Positions 7,659-14,766 of a stretch of DNA of 18,248 bases are shown in pieces. This DNA comes from DATLWR01 sp035576205 (GTDB taxonomy: Bacteria; Pseudomonadota; Zetaproteobacteria; Mariprofundales; Mariprofundaceae). Position numbers and translations under genes: made by a program. Position 1 is the stretch's first letter, and the number at the start of each line of letters is the position of its first letter. The notes below the pieces were generated by a model that saw nothing but the letters and a program-made list of their open reading frames with translations, was not told the origin of the DNA and did not search any database. The DNA is taken from the NCBI GenBank assembly GCA_035576205.1, contig DATLWR010000060.1:1-18248 (forward strand), in the 5' to 3' direction.

Positions 7659-7983
7659 AGCGATTATCAAGCCGTTCAAGCTCGACGACGTCAAGGATGC
7701 GCTGGGCGAGAAGGGGATCGACGGCATGACCGTCACCGAGGTCAAGGGCTACGGTCGCCAGAAAGGCCATACCGAGCTCTATCGCGGCGCCGAATACGTG
7801 GTCGATTTCCTGCCGAAGGTGAAGATCGAGGTGGTGGTGGCCGAGGAGCGGCTGGAAGAAGCGCTCGATGCCATCCGTACCGCGGCGGCGACCGGCAAGG
7901 TCGGTGACGGCAAGATCTTCGTGCTGCCGGTCGAGCAGGCGGTGCGTATCCGCACGGGCGAACGCGACAGGGAAGCGCTCTGA
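7645..7983 (+). CDS. glnB: Nitrogen regulatory protein PII
   Basis: A 112-residue trimeric PII signal protein, exactly the family length. It senses 2-oxoglutarate and ATP/ADP, and its uridylylation state reports glutamine status to partners such as GlnE and NtrB. The T-loop carries RGAEYVVDF with Tyr51, the uridylylation site; GRQKGHTELYRG precedes it, and the B-loop TGKVGDGKIF and C-loop RIRTGE are intact. The start is set by GGAGG at 7634-7638, six bases before the ATG, inside the end of nadE. GlnB and GlnK are hard to tell apart by sequence. The neighbours nadE, glnA and glnE, and the lack of amtB in the window, favour GlnB. glnA follows after about 100 bases. Confidence 0.96.
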   Translation: MKKIEAIIKPFKLDDVKDALGEKGIDGMTVTEVKGYGRQKGHTELYRGAEYVVDFLPKVKIEVVVAEERLEEALDAIRTAAATGKVGDGKIFVLPVEQAVRIRTGERDREAL

Positions 7984-8005
7984 TCCGAACATAGAAATCC
8001 GGTGA

Positions 8006-8033
8006 TTGGCTGTTGCGTTCGCGGGACGATTAT
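8006..8033 (+). promoter_or_regulatory. Candidate sigma70-like promoter for glnA
   Basis: TTGGCT (8006-8011) and GATTAT (8028-8033) are separated by 16 bp, each matching four of six consensus bases. They lie in the 104-bp gap between glnB and glnA. A sigma54 (-24/-12) promoter would be expected for nitrogen control, but no GG-N10-GC arrangement with proper flanks is present. The candidates near 8008 and 8023 miss the spacing by one base each. A T-rich leader (8063-8075) follows. This is a weak prediction from sequence only. Confidence 0.3.
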
Positions 8034-8087
8034 GCAAAAGTCGCGCGGCAAATACCGGGGAATTTTTTCTTTTTACAGGAGTGAGTT

Positions 8088-9503
8088 GTGACCAACGCAG
8101 TTAAAAAAGTATTTGACCTGGTCAAGGAGCACGAGTGCGAATTCCTTGATCTCCGTTTTACCGATACCCGTGGCAAGTGGCAGCACGTCACCTACCCGAT
8201 CGACAAACTGACCGAAGAGTCGTTTGAGACCGGCTTCGCGTTCGACGGTTCGTCCGTCGCCGGCTGGTGCGATATCAACAATTCCGACATGGCGATCATT
8301 CCGGACCCGGAAACTGCCAAGATCGACCCGTTCTTTGAGGCGTCCACCATCGTGCTGGCCGGCCACATTATCGATCCGACCACCGGCCAGGACTACAATC
8401 GTTGCCCGCGTAACATCGCCAAGCGCGCGCTGGCCTATCTCGCTTCCACCGGCATCGGCGACAAGGTTTACTTCGGTCCGGAACTCGAGTTCTTCGTGTT
8501 TGATTCCATCCACTTCCACTACACCATGGGTTCCTGCAGTGTGGAGATCGAGTCCGAAGAGGCTGCCTGGAGCAGCGCCAAGCGCTACGAGGGCGGCAAC
8601 ATGGGTCACCGTCCGCGCATCAAGGGCGGCTACTTCCCGGTGCCGCCGGTCGACTCGCTGCACGAGATCCGCAACGACATGCTGCTGGTCATGAACGACC
8701 TGGGCTTGGAGATGGAGCTGCATCACCACGAAGTGGCCACCGCCGGCCAGTGCGAGCTGGGCATGAAGTTCGGCGAGCTGCTCGAGCAGGCCGAGAAGTG
8801 CCAGTGGTACAAGTATGTGGTGCATAACGTCTCTGCCGCACACGGCAAGACCGCGACCTTCATGCCGAAGCCGCTGTTCGGCGACAACGGTTCGGGCATG
8901 CATACCCACCAGTCGATCTGGAAGGGCGGCAAGAACGCCTTCGCCGGCGACAAGTATGCCGGCCTGTCGCAGGAAGCGCTGTGGTACATCGGCGGCATCA
9001 TCAAGCATGCCAAGGCCATCAACGCCTTCTCAAACCCGTCCACCAACTCCTACAAGCGTCTGGTGCCGGGCTACGAGGCGCCGGTGATGCTGGCCTACTC
9101 GAACCGCAACCGTTCCGCGTCGATCCGTATTCCGATCGTCAGCAGCGACAAGGCACGCCGTATCGAGGTCCGCTTCCCGGATCCGACCGCCAACCCGTAC
9201 CTGGCCTTCACCGCGATGCTGATGGCCGGTCTGGACGGCATCAAGAACAAGATCGATCCGGGTGCTGCAGCCGACAAGAACCTCTACGACCTGCCGGCCG
9301 AAGAGGCGAAGGGCTTCCCGACCGTGGCCGGTTCTCTCGACGAGGCACTGAAGGCGCTGGATGCCAGCCGCCACATCTTCACTGCCGGCGGCGTGATGGA
9401 CGACGACATGATCGACGCCTTCATCGAGCTGAAGAACGAGGAGCACGACGCGGCCCGCCTGCGTCCGCATCCGATCGAGTTCGAGTTGTACTACTCCTGC
9501 TGA
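8088..9503 (+). CDS. glnA: Glutamine synthetase type I (adenylylatable)
   Basis: A 471-residue dodecameric GS-I making glutamine from glutamate, ammonia and ATP. The N-terminal beta-grasp domain includes DLRFTDTRGKWQH and FAFDGSSVAGW. The catalytic domain shows YFGPELEFFVFD, ELHHHEVATAGQCE, GSGMHTHQS, NRSASIRIP and EVRFPDPTANPYLAF. KNLYDLP contains Tyr400, equivalent to E. coli Tyr397, the adenylylation site used by GlnE, which is encoded next door. It starts with GTG at 8088, with AGGAG at 8077-8081 six bases upstream. Codon choice favours C-ending codons more strictly than the neighbours, as expected for a highly expressed gene. It has its own leader and terminator, so it can be transcribed alone or by readthrough from nadE-glnB. 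Confidence 0.98.
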   Translation: MTNAVKKVFDLVKEHECEFLDLRFTDTRGKWQHVTYPIDKLTEESFETGFAFDGSSVAGWCDINNSDMAIIPDPETAKIDPFFEASTIVLAGHIIDPTTGQDYNRCPRNIAKRALAYLASTGIGDKVYFGPELEFFVFDSIHFHYTMGSCSVEIESEEAAWSSAKRYEGGNMGHRPRIKGGYFPVPPVDSLHEIRNDMLLVMNDLGLEMELHHHEVATAGQCELGMKFGELLEQAEKCQWYKYVVHNVSAAHGKTATFMPKPLFGDNGSGMHTHQSIWKGGKNAFAGDKYAGLSQEALWYIGGIIKHAKAINAFSNPSTNSYKRLVPGYEAPVMLAYSNRNRSASIRIPIVSSDKARRIEVRFPDPTANPYLAFTAMLMAGLDGIKNKIDPGAAADKNLYDLPAEEAKGFPTVAGSLDEALKALDASRHIFTAGGVMDDDMIDAFIELKNEEHDAARLRPHPIEFELYYSC

Positions 9504-9521
9504 TCGGAGCAACCGCAAATG

Positions 9522-9550
9522 AAAAGGCCGCCCACCGGGCGGCCTTTTTC
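9522..9550 (+). terminator. Strong rho-independent terminator of glnA
   Basis: GGCCGCCC (9526-9533) pairs perfectly with GGGCGGCC (9537-9544) around a 3-base loop, flanked by AAAA and TTTTT that extend the pairing. The T-tract is at 9545-9549. It lies 18 bases after the glnA stop and 29 bases before the glnE start, so it should separate abundant glnA transcription from glnE. Confidence 0.92.
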
Positions 9551-9566
9551 TTGCCCGGCCGGCCGA

Positions 9567-9572
9567 TATACT
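9567..9572 (+). promoter_or_regulatory. Candidate -10 box placing transcription start at the glnE ATG
   Basis: TATACT matches five of six bases of the sigma70 -10 consensus. Initiation seven bases downstream would fall on 9579, the A of the glnE start codon. No Shine-Dalgarno sequence precedes the ATG. The -35 position falls in the T-tract of the glnA terminator and is a poor match. Together this suggests a leaderless glnE transcript, but the evidence is sequence only. Confidence 0.35.
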
Positions 9573-9578
9573 GTTGCA

Positions 9579-12308
9579 ATGACCGAAGCGGCGTTCGACC
9601 TGCCAGACTCCATTTCCGAAACAATCCGGACGCGGGCGGTCGAGCTCACGCACATTTCGCCGCAGTTCAACGAACTGTTGCGTGACCTTGAGGCCGGTGA
9701 AGCCCTTGAACTGTTCCGGCCGCTCGAGACGGCACTGCTGCCCGATGGCACGGAACGCTGGGTACCGTCCTGCGGCAGCGACGATCTCGCCACCTGCATG
9801 CGGCACCTGCGGCTGTGCAAGCGGCGAGGCCTGCGCCACCTGATCTGGTGGGAGATGGGGCTCGTCGGCGACATGGATGCCTCCTGCCGGGCCATTGCCG
9901 ATTTCGCGACCGGGCTGTTGCAGCAGGCACTGTCGATGGCGGAAAGGCTTCTCTTTCCGCGTTACGGCCGGCTGCAGGACGGCCGCTTCTGCGTCATCGG
10001 TCTCGGCAAGCTGGGCGGGCGCGAGCTGAATCTCGGTTCCGACGTCGATCCGCTGTTCGTCTGGGATGGCGGCGGCGAAACCGCCGGCGGTCGCCAGGCC
10101 ATCGGTGCTTCCGAATATTACGGCCATCTGTCCCGTCTGTTGATCCGGCTGATGAGCGAGCGCACGGCGGACGGTCTGGTGTGGCCGGTCGACATGCGGC
10201 TCAGGCCGGGTGGCGACGGCGCGCCGATCTGCCTGTCGCTCGAGGCTACGCTGGAGCACTACCAGCAGTACGGCCAGACCTGGGAACGGGCGATGCTGAT
10301 CAAGGCGCGGCCGGTGGCCGGCGATCCGGCGCTGGGCGAGGCATTCATCAATGAGCTGGCGCCGTTCATCTACCGGCGCTACCTCGATTACACGACGGTG
10401 GCGGCGCTGGCCGAGATGAAGCGGCGCATCGATGCGCAGGCCGGCCGCCAGCCGATCGGCGAGGGTTTCGACGTCAAGCGCGGCAAGGGCGGCATCCGCG
10501 AGATCGAGTTCATCATCCAGTCGATGCAGCTGCTGCACGGTGGCCGCAATCCGGCCCTGCGTTTGCAGCCCAGCATGGCGGCACTGGCGAAGCTGGCCGA
10601 CGAAGGGTTGATCGGGTGCGCGGATGCCGACGAGCTGGCGTCCGCCTACCGTTTCTGGCGCCGCATCGAGCACGCCGTGCAGGCCCGAAGCGGTGAGCAG
10701 ACCCACAAGCTGCCGGCCGATTACGATATCTATCTGGCTGCTGCCACCGGCATCGCCGATGCCACGGCGCGCATGCACGAACAGGCGGACAGGATCGGCC
10801 GCTTCTTCGCCCGCCAGGTGCTGCCGATCGAGGAGGAGAGCGGTGCCGGCTGGCTGCACGGCGGCCATGCCGAGAGTCTCGATGTCCTTGATGAGGAGGG
10901 GCGCTCCCGGGTTCACCTGGCCATCGACAACATCAACGGCTATCTGGCGCGCGGCCTGCTGCCGGAGCGAAGCCGCAAGCAGGTGGAGCGCATTCTGGCG
11001 AAAGCGATGCCGCGCTGGCTGGACGATGTGAACGGTGTGGTGGCGCTGGAGTCGTTCGCCGAACTGATCCACGCCATCGCCGGCCGTGCGACCTGGCTCG
11101 ATCTGCTCGCCACGCACAAGGGGGCGCTGGACTGGCTGATCGGTGCGCTATCCGCCAGCCGCTATATCGCCGACCATATCGTGCGCGACCCCTCGTGGCT
11201 GGAGTGGCCGCTCGCCTCCGAGCGCGGCGAGGCGGATGTGCAGAAGATCTGCTCACAGCTGGATGCGCTTGCCGCCTCGGCCGACGTCGAGCAGGTGCTG
11301 GCCGATGTCGGCCGGCTGGTCGACCGCGGCCGGCTGGTGTCGGCGCTTTCCATCGACGCCCACGTCGCCGACCCGCTGACCGTCGGCGGTTGGCTGGCCG
11401 ATGTCGCCGATGCGGCGACGCGGGCGCTGTTGCAGATGTCGCGGCAGCAGCTGCACCTGCCCGACGATTTCCCGTTCGTGGCACTGGCCATGGGCAAGCA
11501 CGGCAGCCGCGAGATGGGGCTGGTCTCCGACCTCGACATGGTGTTCGTGCTGGTGCACGACGACCGCGAGGCGATCGTCGCCGGTCGCAGTGCCTGGGAG
11601 CAGGCGCAGCGGCTGGGACGCCGCCTGATCCAGCATCTGACCGCCAAGCCGCCGTTCGGGGCCGGTTTCGAGTTCGATGCCCGGCTGCGGCCTTCCGGCG
11701 CCGGCGGCGTGCTGGTGACCACACTGGCGGGGTTTGGCGACTACCAGTTGCACGAAGCCCAGACCTGGGAGCATCAGGCGCTGTGCCGGGCACGCGTTGT
11801 GGCCGGCCCGGAAGCACCCGGCGAAGTGGTCGCCGCGGCGGTCGAGGCGGTGCTGAACCTGCCGCGCGATCCGGCGCAGCTTGCCGCCGAAGTCGTCGGG
11901 ATGCGCCGCAAGATGCTGGAGCATCTGGCCAGCCGTAAGGAGTCGGTGATAAACCTGAAACACGATTCCGGAGGCCTGGTCGATATCGAGTTCCTGGCGC
12001 AGTACGCGCGGCTGGCCTTCGGAGGGCCGGCGCACGGCACCGTCGAGGTGTTGCGCCGGCTGCCGGCATCGGCGCCGGAAGCGTGGCGGCAGGAGGCCGG
12101 ATTCCTGGCTGCGACCTACCTCGACTACAGGCAGATGGAGAACGCGCTGCGCGTTGAGCTGTGGCGCTCGATCGGTTCTCTGTCCGCCGATCCGGCTGCC
12201 ACGGAATGGGAAACGATGCGTCGGCATGCAGCCATCCACGCGCCTGCAGGGCTTGCGGAGCGGATGCGGCGCGTGCACGGTATTTTTCAGCAATTACTGC
12301 AGTTCTGA
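9579..12308 (+). CDS. glnE: Bifunctional glutamine-synthetase adenylyltransferase / adenylyl-removing enzyme
   Basis: A 909-residue two-domain nucleotidyltransferase that switches glutamine synthetase by attaching or removing AMP on its conserved tyrosine, under control of PII and glutamine. The N-terminal adenylyl-removing half has GLGKLGGRELNLGSDVD with Asp155/Asp157, followed by PVDMRLRPGGDGAP and WERAMLIKARPVAGD. KRGKGGIREIEFIIQ marks the helical partner domain. The C-terminal adenylyltransferase half has AMGKHGSREMGLVSDLD with Asp651/Asp653 and FDARLRPSGAGG. Both Asp pairs are intact; the usual GKLG of the second half reads GKHG. The length is close to E. coli (946). Start chosen: the ATG at 9579. 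An in-frame ATG at 9519 would add 20 residues encoded by the glnA terminator and is rejected. Confidence 0.97.
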   Translation: MTEAAFDLPDSISETIRTRAVELTHISPQFNELLRDLEAGEALELFRPLETALLPDGTERWVPSCGSDDLATCMRHLRLCKRRGLRHLIWWEMGLVGDMDASCRAIADFATGLLQQALSMAERLLFPRYGRLQDGRFCVIGLGKLGGRELNLGSDVDPLFVWDGGGETAGGRQAIGASEYYGHLSRLLIRLMSERTADGLVWPVDMRLRPGGDGAPICLSLEATLEHYQQYGQTWERAMLIKARPVAGDPALGEAFINELAPFIYRRYLDYTTVAALAEMKRRIDAQAGRQPIGEGFDVKRGKGGIREIEFIIQSMQLLHGGRNPALRLQPSMAALAKLADEGLIGCADADELASAYRFWRRIEHAVQARSGEQTHKLPADYDIYLAAATGIADATARMHEQADRIGRFFARQVLPIEEESGAGWLHGGHAESLDVLDEEGRSRVHLAIDNINGYLARGLLPERSRKQVERILAKAMPRWLDDVNGVVALESFAELIHAIAGRATWLDLLATHKGALDWLIGALSASRYIADHIVRDPSWLEWPLASERGEADVQKICSQLDALAASADVEQVLADVGRLVDRGRLVSALSIDAHVADPLTVGGWLADVADAATRALLQMSRQQLHLPDDFPFVALAMGKHGSREMGLVSDLDMVFVLVHDDREAIVAGRSAWEQAQRLGRRLIQHLTAKPPFGAGFEFDARLRPSGAGGVLVTTLAGFGDYQLHEAQTWEHQALCRARVVAGPEAPGEVVAAAVEAVLNLPRDPAQLAAEVVGMRRKMLEHLASRKESVINLKHDSGGLVDIEFLAQYARLAFGGPAHGTVEVLRRLPASAPEAWRQEAGFLAATYLDYRQMENALRVELWRSIGSLSADPAATEWETMRRHAAIHAPAGLAERMRRVHGIFQQLLQF

Positions 12309-12323
12309 GAACGCCTGCCTTCA

Positions 12324-12349
12324 CAAACCTAGACTTTTGGCTAGGTTTG
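12324..12349. other. AT-rich 9-bp inverted repeat between glnE and pepA
   Basis: CAAACCTAG (12324-12332) and CTAGGTTTG (12341-12349) are perfect reverse complements around an 8-base spacer. The repeat begins 16 bases after the glnE stop and is followed by CTTCCGTG, not a T-run, so it is not a standard terminator. It sits 23 bases upstream of the candidate pepA -10 box, where an operator could lie. Either role (RNA hairpin or dimeric-regulator site) is possible. Confidence 0.5.
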
Positions 12350-12371
12350 CTTCCGTGTCCTGATGGATCCG

Positions 12372-12379
12372 TATATAAA
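12372..12379 (+). promoter_or_regulatory. Candidate -10 region of pepA
   Basis: TATATAAA at 12372-12379 contains two overlapping close matches to TATAAT in an otherwise GC-rich region. No good -35 box is visible; TTGCTT at 12347-12352 overlaps the inverted repeat and gives a 19- to 21-bp spacer. If real, transcription would start about 20 bases before the pepA ATG. Confidence 0.35.
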
Positions 12380-12406
12380 GAAAAATGAATTTTCGTGAGG
12401 TATTCC

Positions 12407-13933
12407 ATGCCGTCCAGTTCCGTTTCCACCATGGTTGAAATCACCGCCAAGGCGGGTGCTGCCGCCAAGCAACGCGACGATGCAGTGGTGCTGCCGCTGC
12501 TCGAGGGCCGCAAGCTCACCGAGTCGGGCAAGGCACTGCAGGAGGCGACCGGCAAGGCGCTGGTGCAATATCTGCGGAAATTCGATCATCTGGGCGATTT
12601 CGGCGAGATCGGCATGCTTTATGAAGTCGAGGGCACCTTCACCCAGCGCGTCGCGCTGATCGGCGCCGGCGACGAGAAGAAGCTGACCCTGCAGTCGTTG
12701 CGCCGCCTTGCCGCCAAGGCGGCACGCCAGCTGGAGAAGAGCGGCGCCCGCGATGTCTCTTTCTATCTGCCGGAGCTGAGCGTGCGCGGCGCCTCGCTCG
12801 CCGACAAGGTGCAGGCAGTGGCCGAAGGTGTCTGGCTTGGCCTCTACACCTTCGACAAGTACCAGACCAAGAAGAAGGAGAAGAGCCGCACGCTGCGCTC
12901 GGTGACGATCATGATCGCCTCGCGCCGCGATCTGGAGGATGCCGAGGCGGCTGTGACCCGCGCCCGCGCCGTTGCGGTCGGTACCAATTTCACTCGCGAT
13001 CTTGGCAACGAGCCGGGCAATGTCTGCACGCCGGAGTTCCTCGGCGAGCAGGCGGCAAACCTCAAGCACAAGCACCTGAAGGTCACCGTCATGGACAAGG
13101 CGGCGATCGAGAAGGCGGGGTTCACCGCGCTATTGGCCGTCAATCAGGGTTCGGCCAAGGAGCCGCGCTTCATCGTGCTGGAGTACAACGGTGGCAAGAA
13201 GGGCGAGGCGCCCGTGGCGCTGGTCGGCAAGGGCCTGACCTTCGACGCCGGCGGCATCTCTATCAAGCCGGCCGCCCAGATGGACGAGATGAAGTTCGAT
13301 ATGTGCGGTGCCGCGGCCGTGCTGGGCATTTTCAAGGCCGTCACCGAGCTGAACCTGCCAGTCAACCTGCTCGGCGTGATCTCCTCGACCGAGAACCTGC
13401 TGGGTGCCGCCGCCTACAAGCCGGGCGACATCATCAAGAGCTACAAGGGCATCACCATCGAAGTGCTGAATACCGATGCCGAAGGGCGCATCATCCTCTC
13501 CGATGCGCTGGCCTATGCCGCCGAGCAGAAGCCGGCCGAGATCATCGATTTTGCCACCCTGACCGGCGCCTGCGCCATCGCGCTCGGTTCGCAGGCCTCG
13601 GGCCTGATGGGCTCGGACGACAAGCTGATCGGCAAGCTGAAGGTGTCGGGCGATGCCACTTACGATCGCGTCTGGCAGCTGCCGATGTACGAGGAGTACC
13701 AGGAGCAGATCAAGAGCGAGATCGCCGACATCAAGAACGCCAGCGGCCGCGAGGGGGGCACCATCACCGCTGCCTGTTTCCTGTCCCGTTTCGTTGACGA
13801 CATCCCCTGGGCGCACCTCGATATCGCCGCTACGGCCTGGGACATGAAGGGCACCGACATCTCGGCCAAGGGCGCCACTGGCGTCGGCGTGCGCCTGATC
13901 GTCGATTACCTGAGCCGCAAGGTCGAAGGTTAA
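12407..13933 (+). CDS. pepA: M17 family leucyl/cytosol aminopeptidase
   Basis: A 508-residue hexameric metallo-aminopeptidase that removes N-terminal residues from peptides in the cytosol. The C-terminal catalytic domain shows LVGKGLTFDAGGISIKP (metal-binding Lys and Asp), DEMKFDMCGAAAV, and NTDAEGRIILSDAL (metal-binding Asp and Glu, catalytic Arg). ATLTGACAIALG and REGGTITAACFLSRF follow. The N-terminal macro-like domain (to about residue 170) is divergent, as usual. In E. coli PepA also binds DNA; I cannot judge that here. The ATG at 12407 is preferred because GTGAGG lies six bases upstream. The ATG at 12431 (MVEITAK) aligns better with the E. coli N-terminus but has no ribosome binding site. 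holC, its neighbour in E. coli, is 2.7 kb downstream here. Confidence 0.94.
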   Translation: MPSSSVSTMVEITAKAGAAAKQRDDAVVLPLLEGRKLTESGKALQEATGKALVQYLRKFDHLGDFGEIGMLYEVEGTFTQRVALIGAGDEKKLTLQSLRRLAAKAARQLEKSGARDVSFYLPELSVRGASLADKVQAVAEGVWLGLYTFDKYQTKKKEKSRTLRSVTIMIASRRDLEDAEAAVTRARAVAVGTNFTRDLGNEPGNVCTPEFLGEQAANLKHKHLKVTVMDKAAIEKAGFTALLAVNQGSAKEPRFIVLEYNGGKKGEAPVALVGKGLTFDAGGISIKPAAQMDEMKFDMCGAAAVLGIFKAVTELNLPVNLLGVISSTENLLGAAAYKPGDIIKSYKGITIEVLNTDAEGRIILSDALAYAAEQKPAEIIDFATLTGACAIALGSQASGLMGSDDKLIGKLKVSGDATYDRVWQLPMYEEYQEQIKSEIADIKNASGREGGTITAACFLSRFVDDIPWAHLDIAATAWDMKGTDISAKGATGVGVRLIVDYLSRKVEG

Positions 13934-13956
13934 GGTCGGCACGGGTCTGAAAAGGA

Positions 13957-13988
13957 AGAGGCCGGGCAACGCCCGGCCTCTCTTTTTT
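13957..13988. terminator. Bidirectional terminator between pepA and the convergent small gene
   Basis: GAGGCCGGGC (13958-13967) and GCCCGGCCTC (13971-13980) form a perfect 10-bp stem with a 3-base loop. TCTTTTTT follows on the plus strand. On the minus strand the stem is followed by TTCCTTTTC, so it can end both pepA (stop at 13933) and the convergent small gene (stop at 14002). Confidence 0.9.
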
Positions 13989-14001
13989 GATCATCCGTGG
14001 A

Positions 14002-14199
14002 TCAGTGGACGCTCATGTTGTCGGTCATGATCTCAAGATGGCCGATGGAAATGAGCTGGCCAAATTCGTCATCCGGACGCTTGAGGAATACATGCGATCC
14101 CCCGCGATCTTCCACGATCGTCTGCCGGCGCACAGCGGCGCCCTGGGCTTTTTCCACAGCATCAAGGTATTGGTGAATACGTTGTTCGACTGCGTTCAT
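14002..14199 (-). CDS. Small protein of unknown function (65 aa)
   Basis: I do not recognise this protein. It is 65 residues, soluble and without a signal peptide or membrane segment. The N-terminal half (about 2-30, VEQRIHQYLDAVEKAQGAAV) looks helical and rich in charged residues. The second half, with VEDRGGSHVFLKRPDDEFG, looks more strand-like. It has no cysteine, so a zinc ribbon is excluded. The gene is well supported: a perfect AGGAGG (14206-14211) lies six bases from the ATG, and it ends 14 bases before a bidirectional terminator shared with pepA. It appears monocistronic and is divergent from the lipoprotein gene at 14375. The competing plus-strand reading across the same bases starts with TTG inside the terminator T-tract and is not credible. 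Confidence 0.75.
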   Translation of the reverse strand: MNAVEQRIHQYLDAVEKAQGAAVRRQTIVEDRGGSHVFLKRPDDEFGQLISIGHLEIMTDNMSVH

Positions 14200-14374
14200 A
14201 AAACACCTCCTGGTCAGGATGTAATACCAGTCTGTCGTAGCCGCATGTTGTGAAGATGACAGCCGTCACACCTGCGCGGGAGTGTGGCGGGAGCGCACAA
14301 CGAGCCGTTCAGCCTCGATTCAGCATGGCCCGATACGTTGCGCCGCGTGGTGCCATTGCACCCAGGAGGAAATC

Positions 14375-14680
14375 ATGCGACGCGTTATCCTGTTCGCAGC
14401 CATTGTTTCGCTGTCGGCCTGTGCCACCGCCCATCAGGAACGTGCGGCGACCACCGGCGCCATCGTCGGTGCCACGGCCGGTGCCGTGGTCGGTTCGCAG
14501 ACCAACGATACCGCCCAGGGCGCCGTAATCGGCGGCATTCTGGGTGCGGCCGCCGGCGCCATTATCGCCGCCGAGACCGAGCCGACGACGGTCTATGTGC
14601 CGGTCGAGTCACGCCACAGCTACGGCTATCCGCGTGCCGAGCCGCGGCAATATCGCCAGCGCGAGGGCCGCGAACACTGA
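14375..14680 (+). CDS. Glycine-zipper outer-membrane lipoprotein
   Basis: A 101-residue predicted lipoprotein. The signal peptide (1-15) ends in the lipobox LSAC with Cys16 as the lipidated residue; no Asp follows it, so outer-membrane sorting is likely. Two hydrophobic segments follow. The first has glycines at 28, 32, 36 and 40, the second at 49, 53, 57 and 61, each exactly four residues apart. This is the two-segment glycine-zipper pattern of OsmB/SlyB/YMGG-type proteins. The C-terminus (from about 72) is rich in Tyr, Arg and Gln. The start is fixed by AGGAGG at 14364-14369, five bases before the ATG. A strong terminator follows at 14740. The role is probably in the envelope or stress response, but the exact function is unknown. 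Confidence 0.85.
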   Translation: MRRVILFAAIVSLSACATAHQERAATTGAIVGATAGAVVGSQTNDTAQGAVIGGILGAAAGAIIAAETEPTTVYVPVESRHSYGYPRAEPRQYRQREGREH

Positions 14681-14739
14681 TCGTCTGCTGCGGAGCTGAC
14701 GCCGGCCGTCACGCCCGCAGCCTGTGCAATCCATGCAGG

Positions 14740-14766
14740 GCCCGCCTCGAAAGAGGCGGGCTTTTT
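14740..14766 (+). terminator. Rho-independent terminator with GAAA tetraloop
   Basis: GCCCGCCTC (14740-14748) and GAGGCGGGC (14753-14761) form a perfect 9-bp stem closed by a GAAA (GNRA-type) loop, followed by TTTTT (14762-14766). It ends the lipoprotein transcript 60 bases after its stop. The T-tract contains part of the stop codon of the convergent AsmA-like gene (14765-14767). Confidence 0.92.

Noticed and set aside
8008..8035. Sigma54 -24/-12 promoter for glnA
   Set aside because: The candidate GG and GC pairs have 11- and 9-base spacers instead of 10, and flanking consensus bases are missing.
9519..9578. 20-residue N-terminal extension of GlnE
   Set aside because: The extension is encoded by the glnA terminator hairpin, has no ribosome binding site and does not resemble GlnE N-termini.
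9030..11117. Very long minus-strand open frame (695 codons) opposite glnA and glnE
   Set aside because: Spans two unrelated genes and the glnA terminator in antisense; composition is typical of GC-driven shadow frames.
10933..12555. Minus-strand open frame (540 codons) opposite glnE and pepA
   Set aside because: Extremely Arg/Pro/Ala-rich, no domain, and antisense to conserved motifs of GlnE.
13987..14253. Plus-strand 88-codon frame over the small minus-strand gene
   Set aside because: Starts with TTG in the T-tract of the pepA terminator and has no ribosome binding site, whereas the minus-strand gene has a perfect one.
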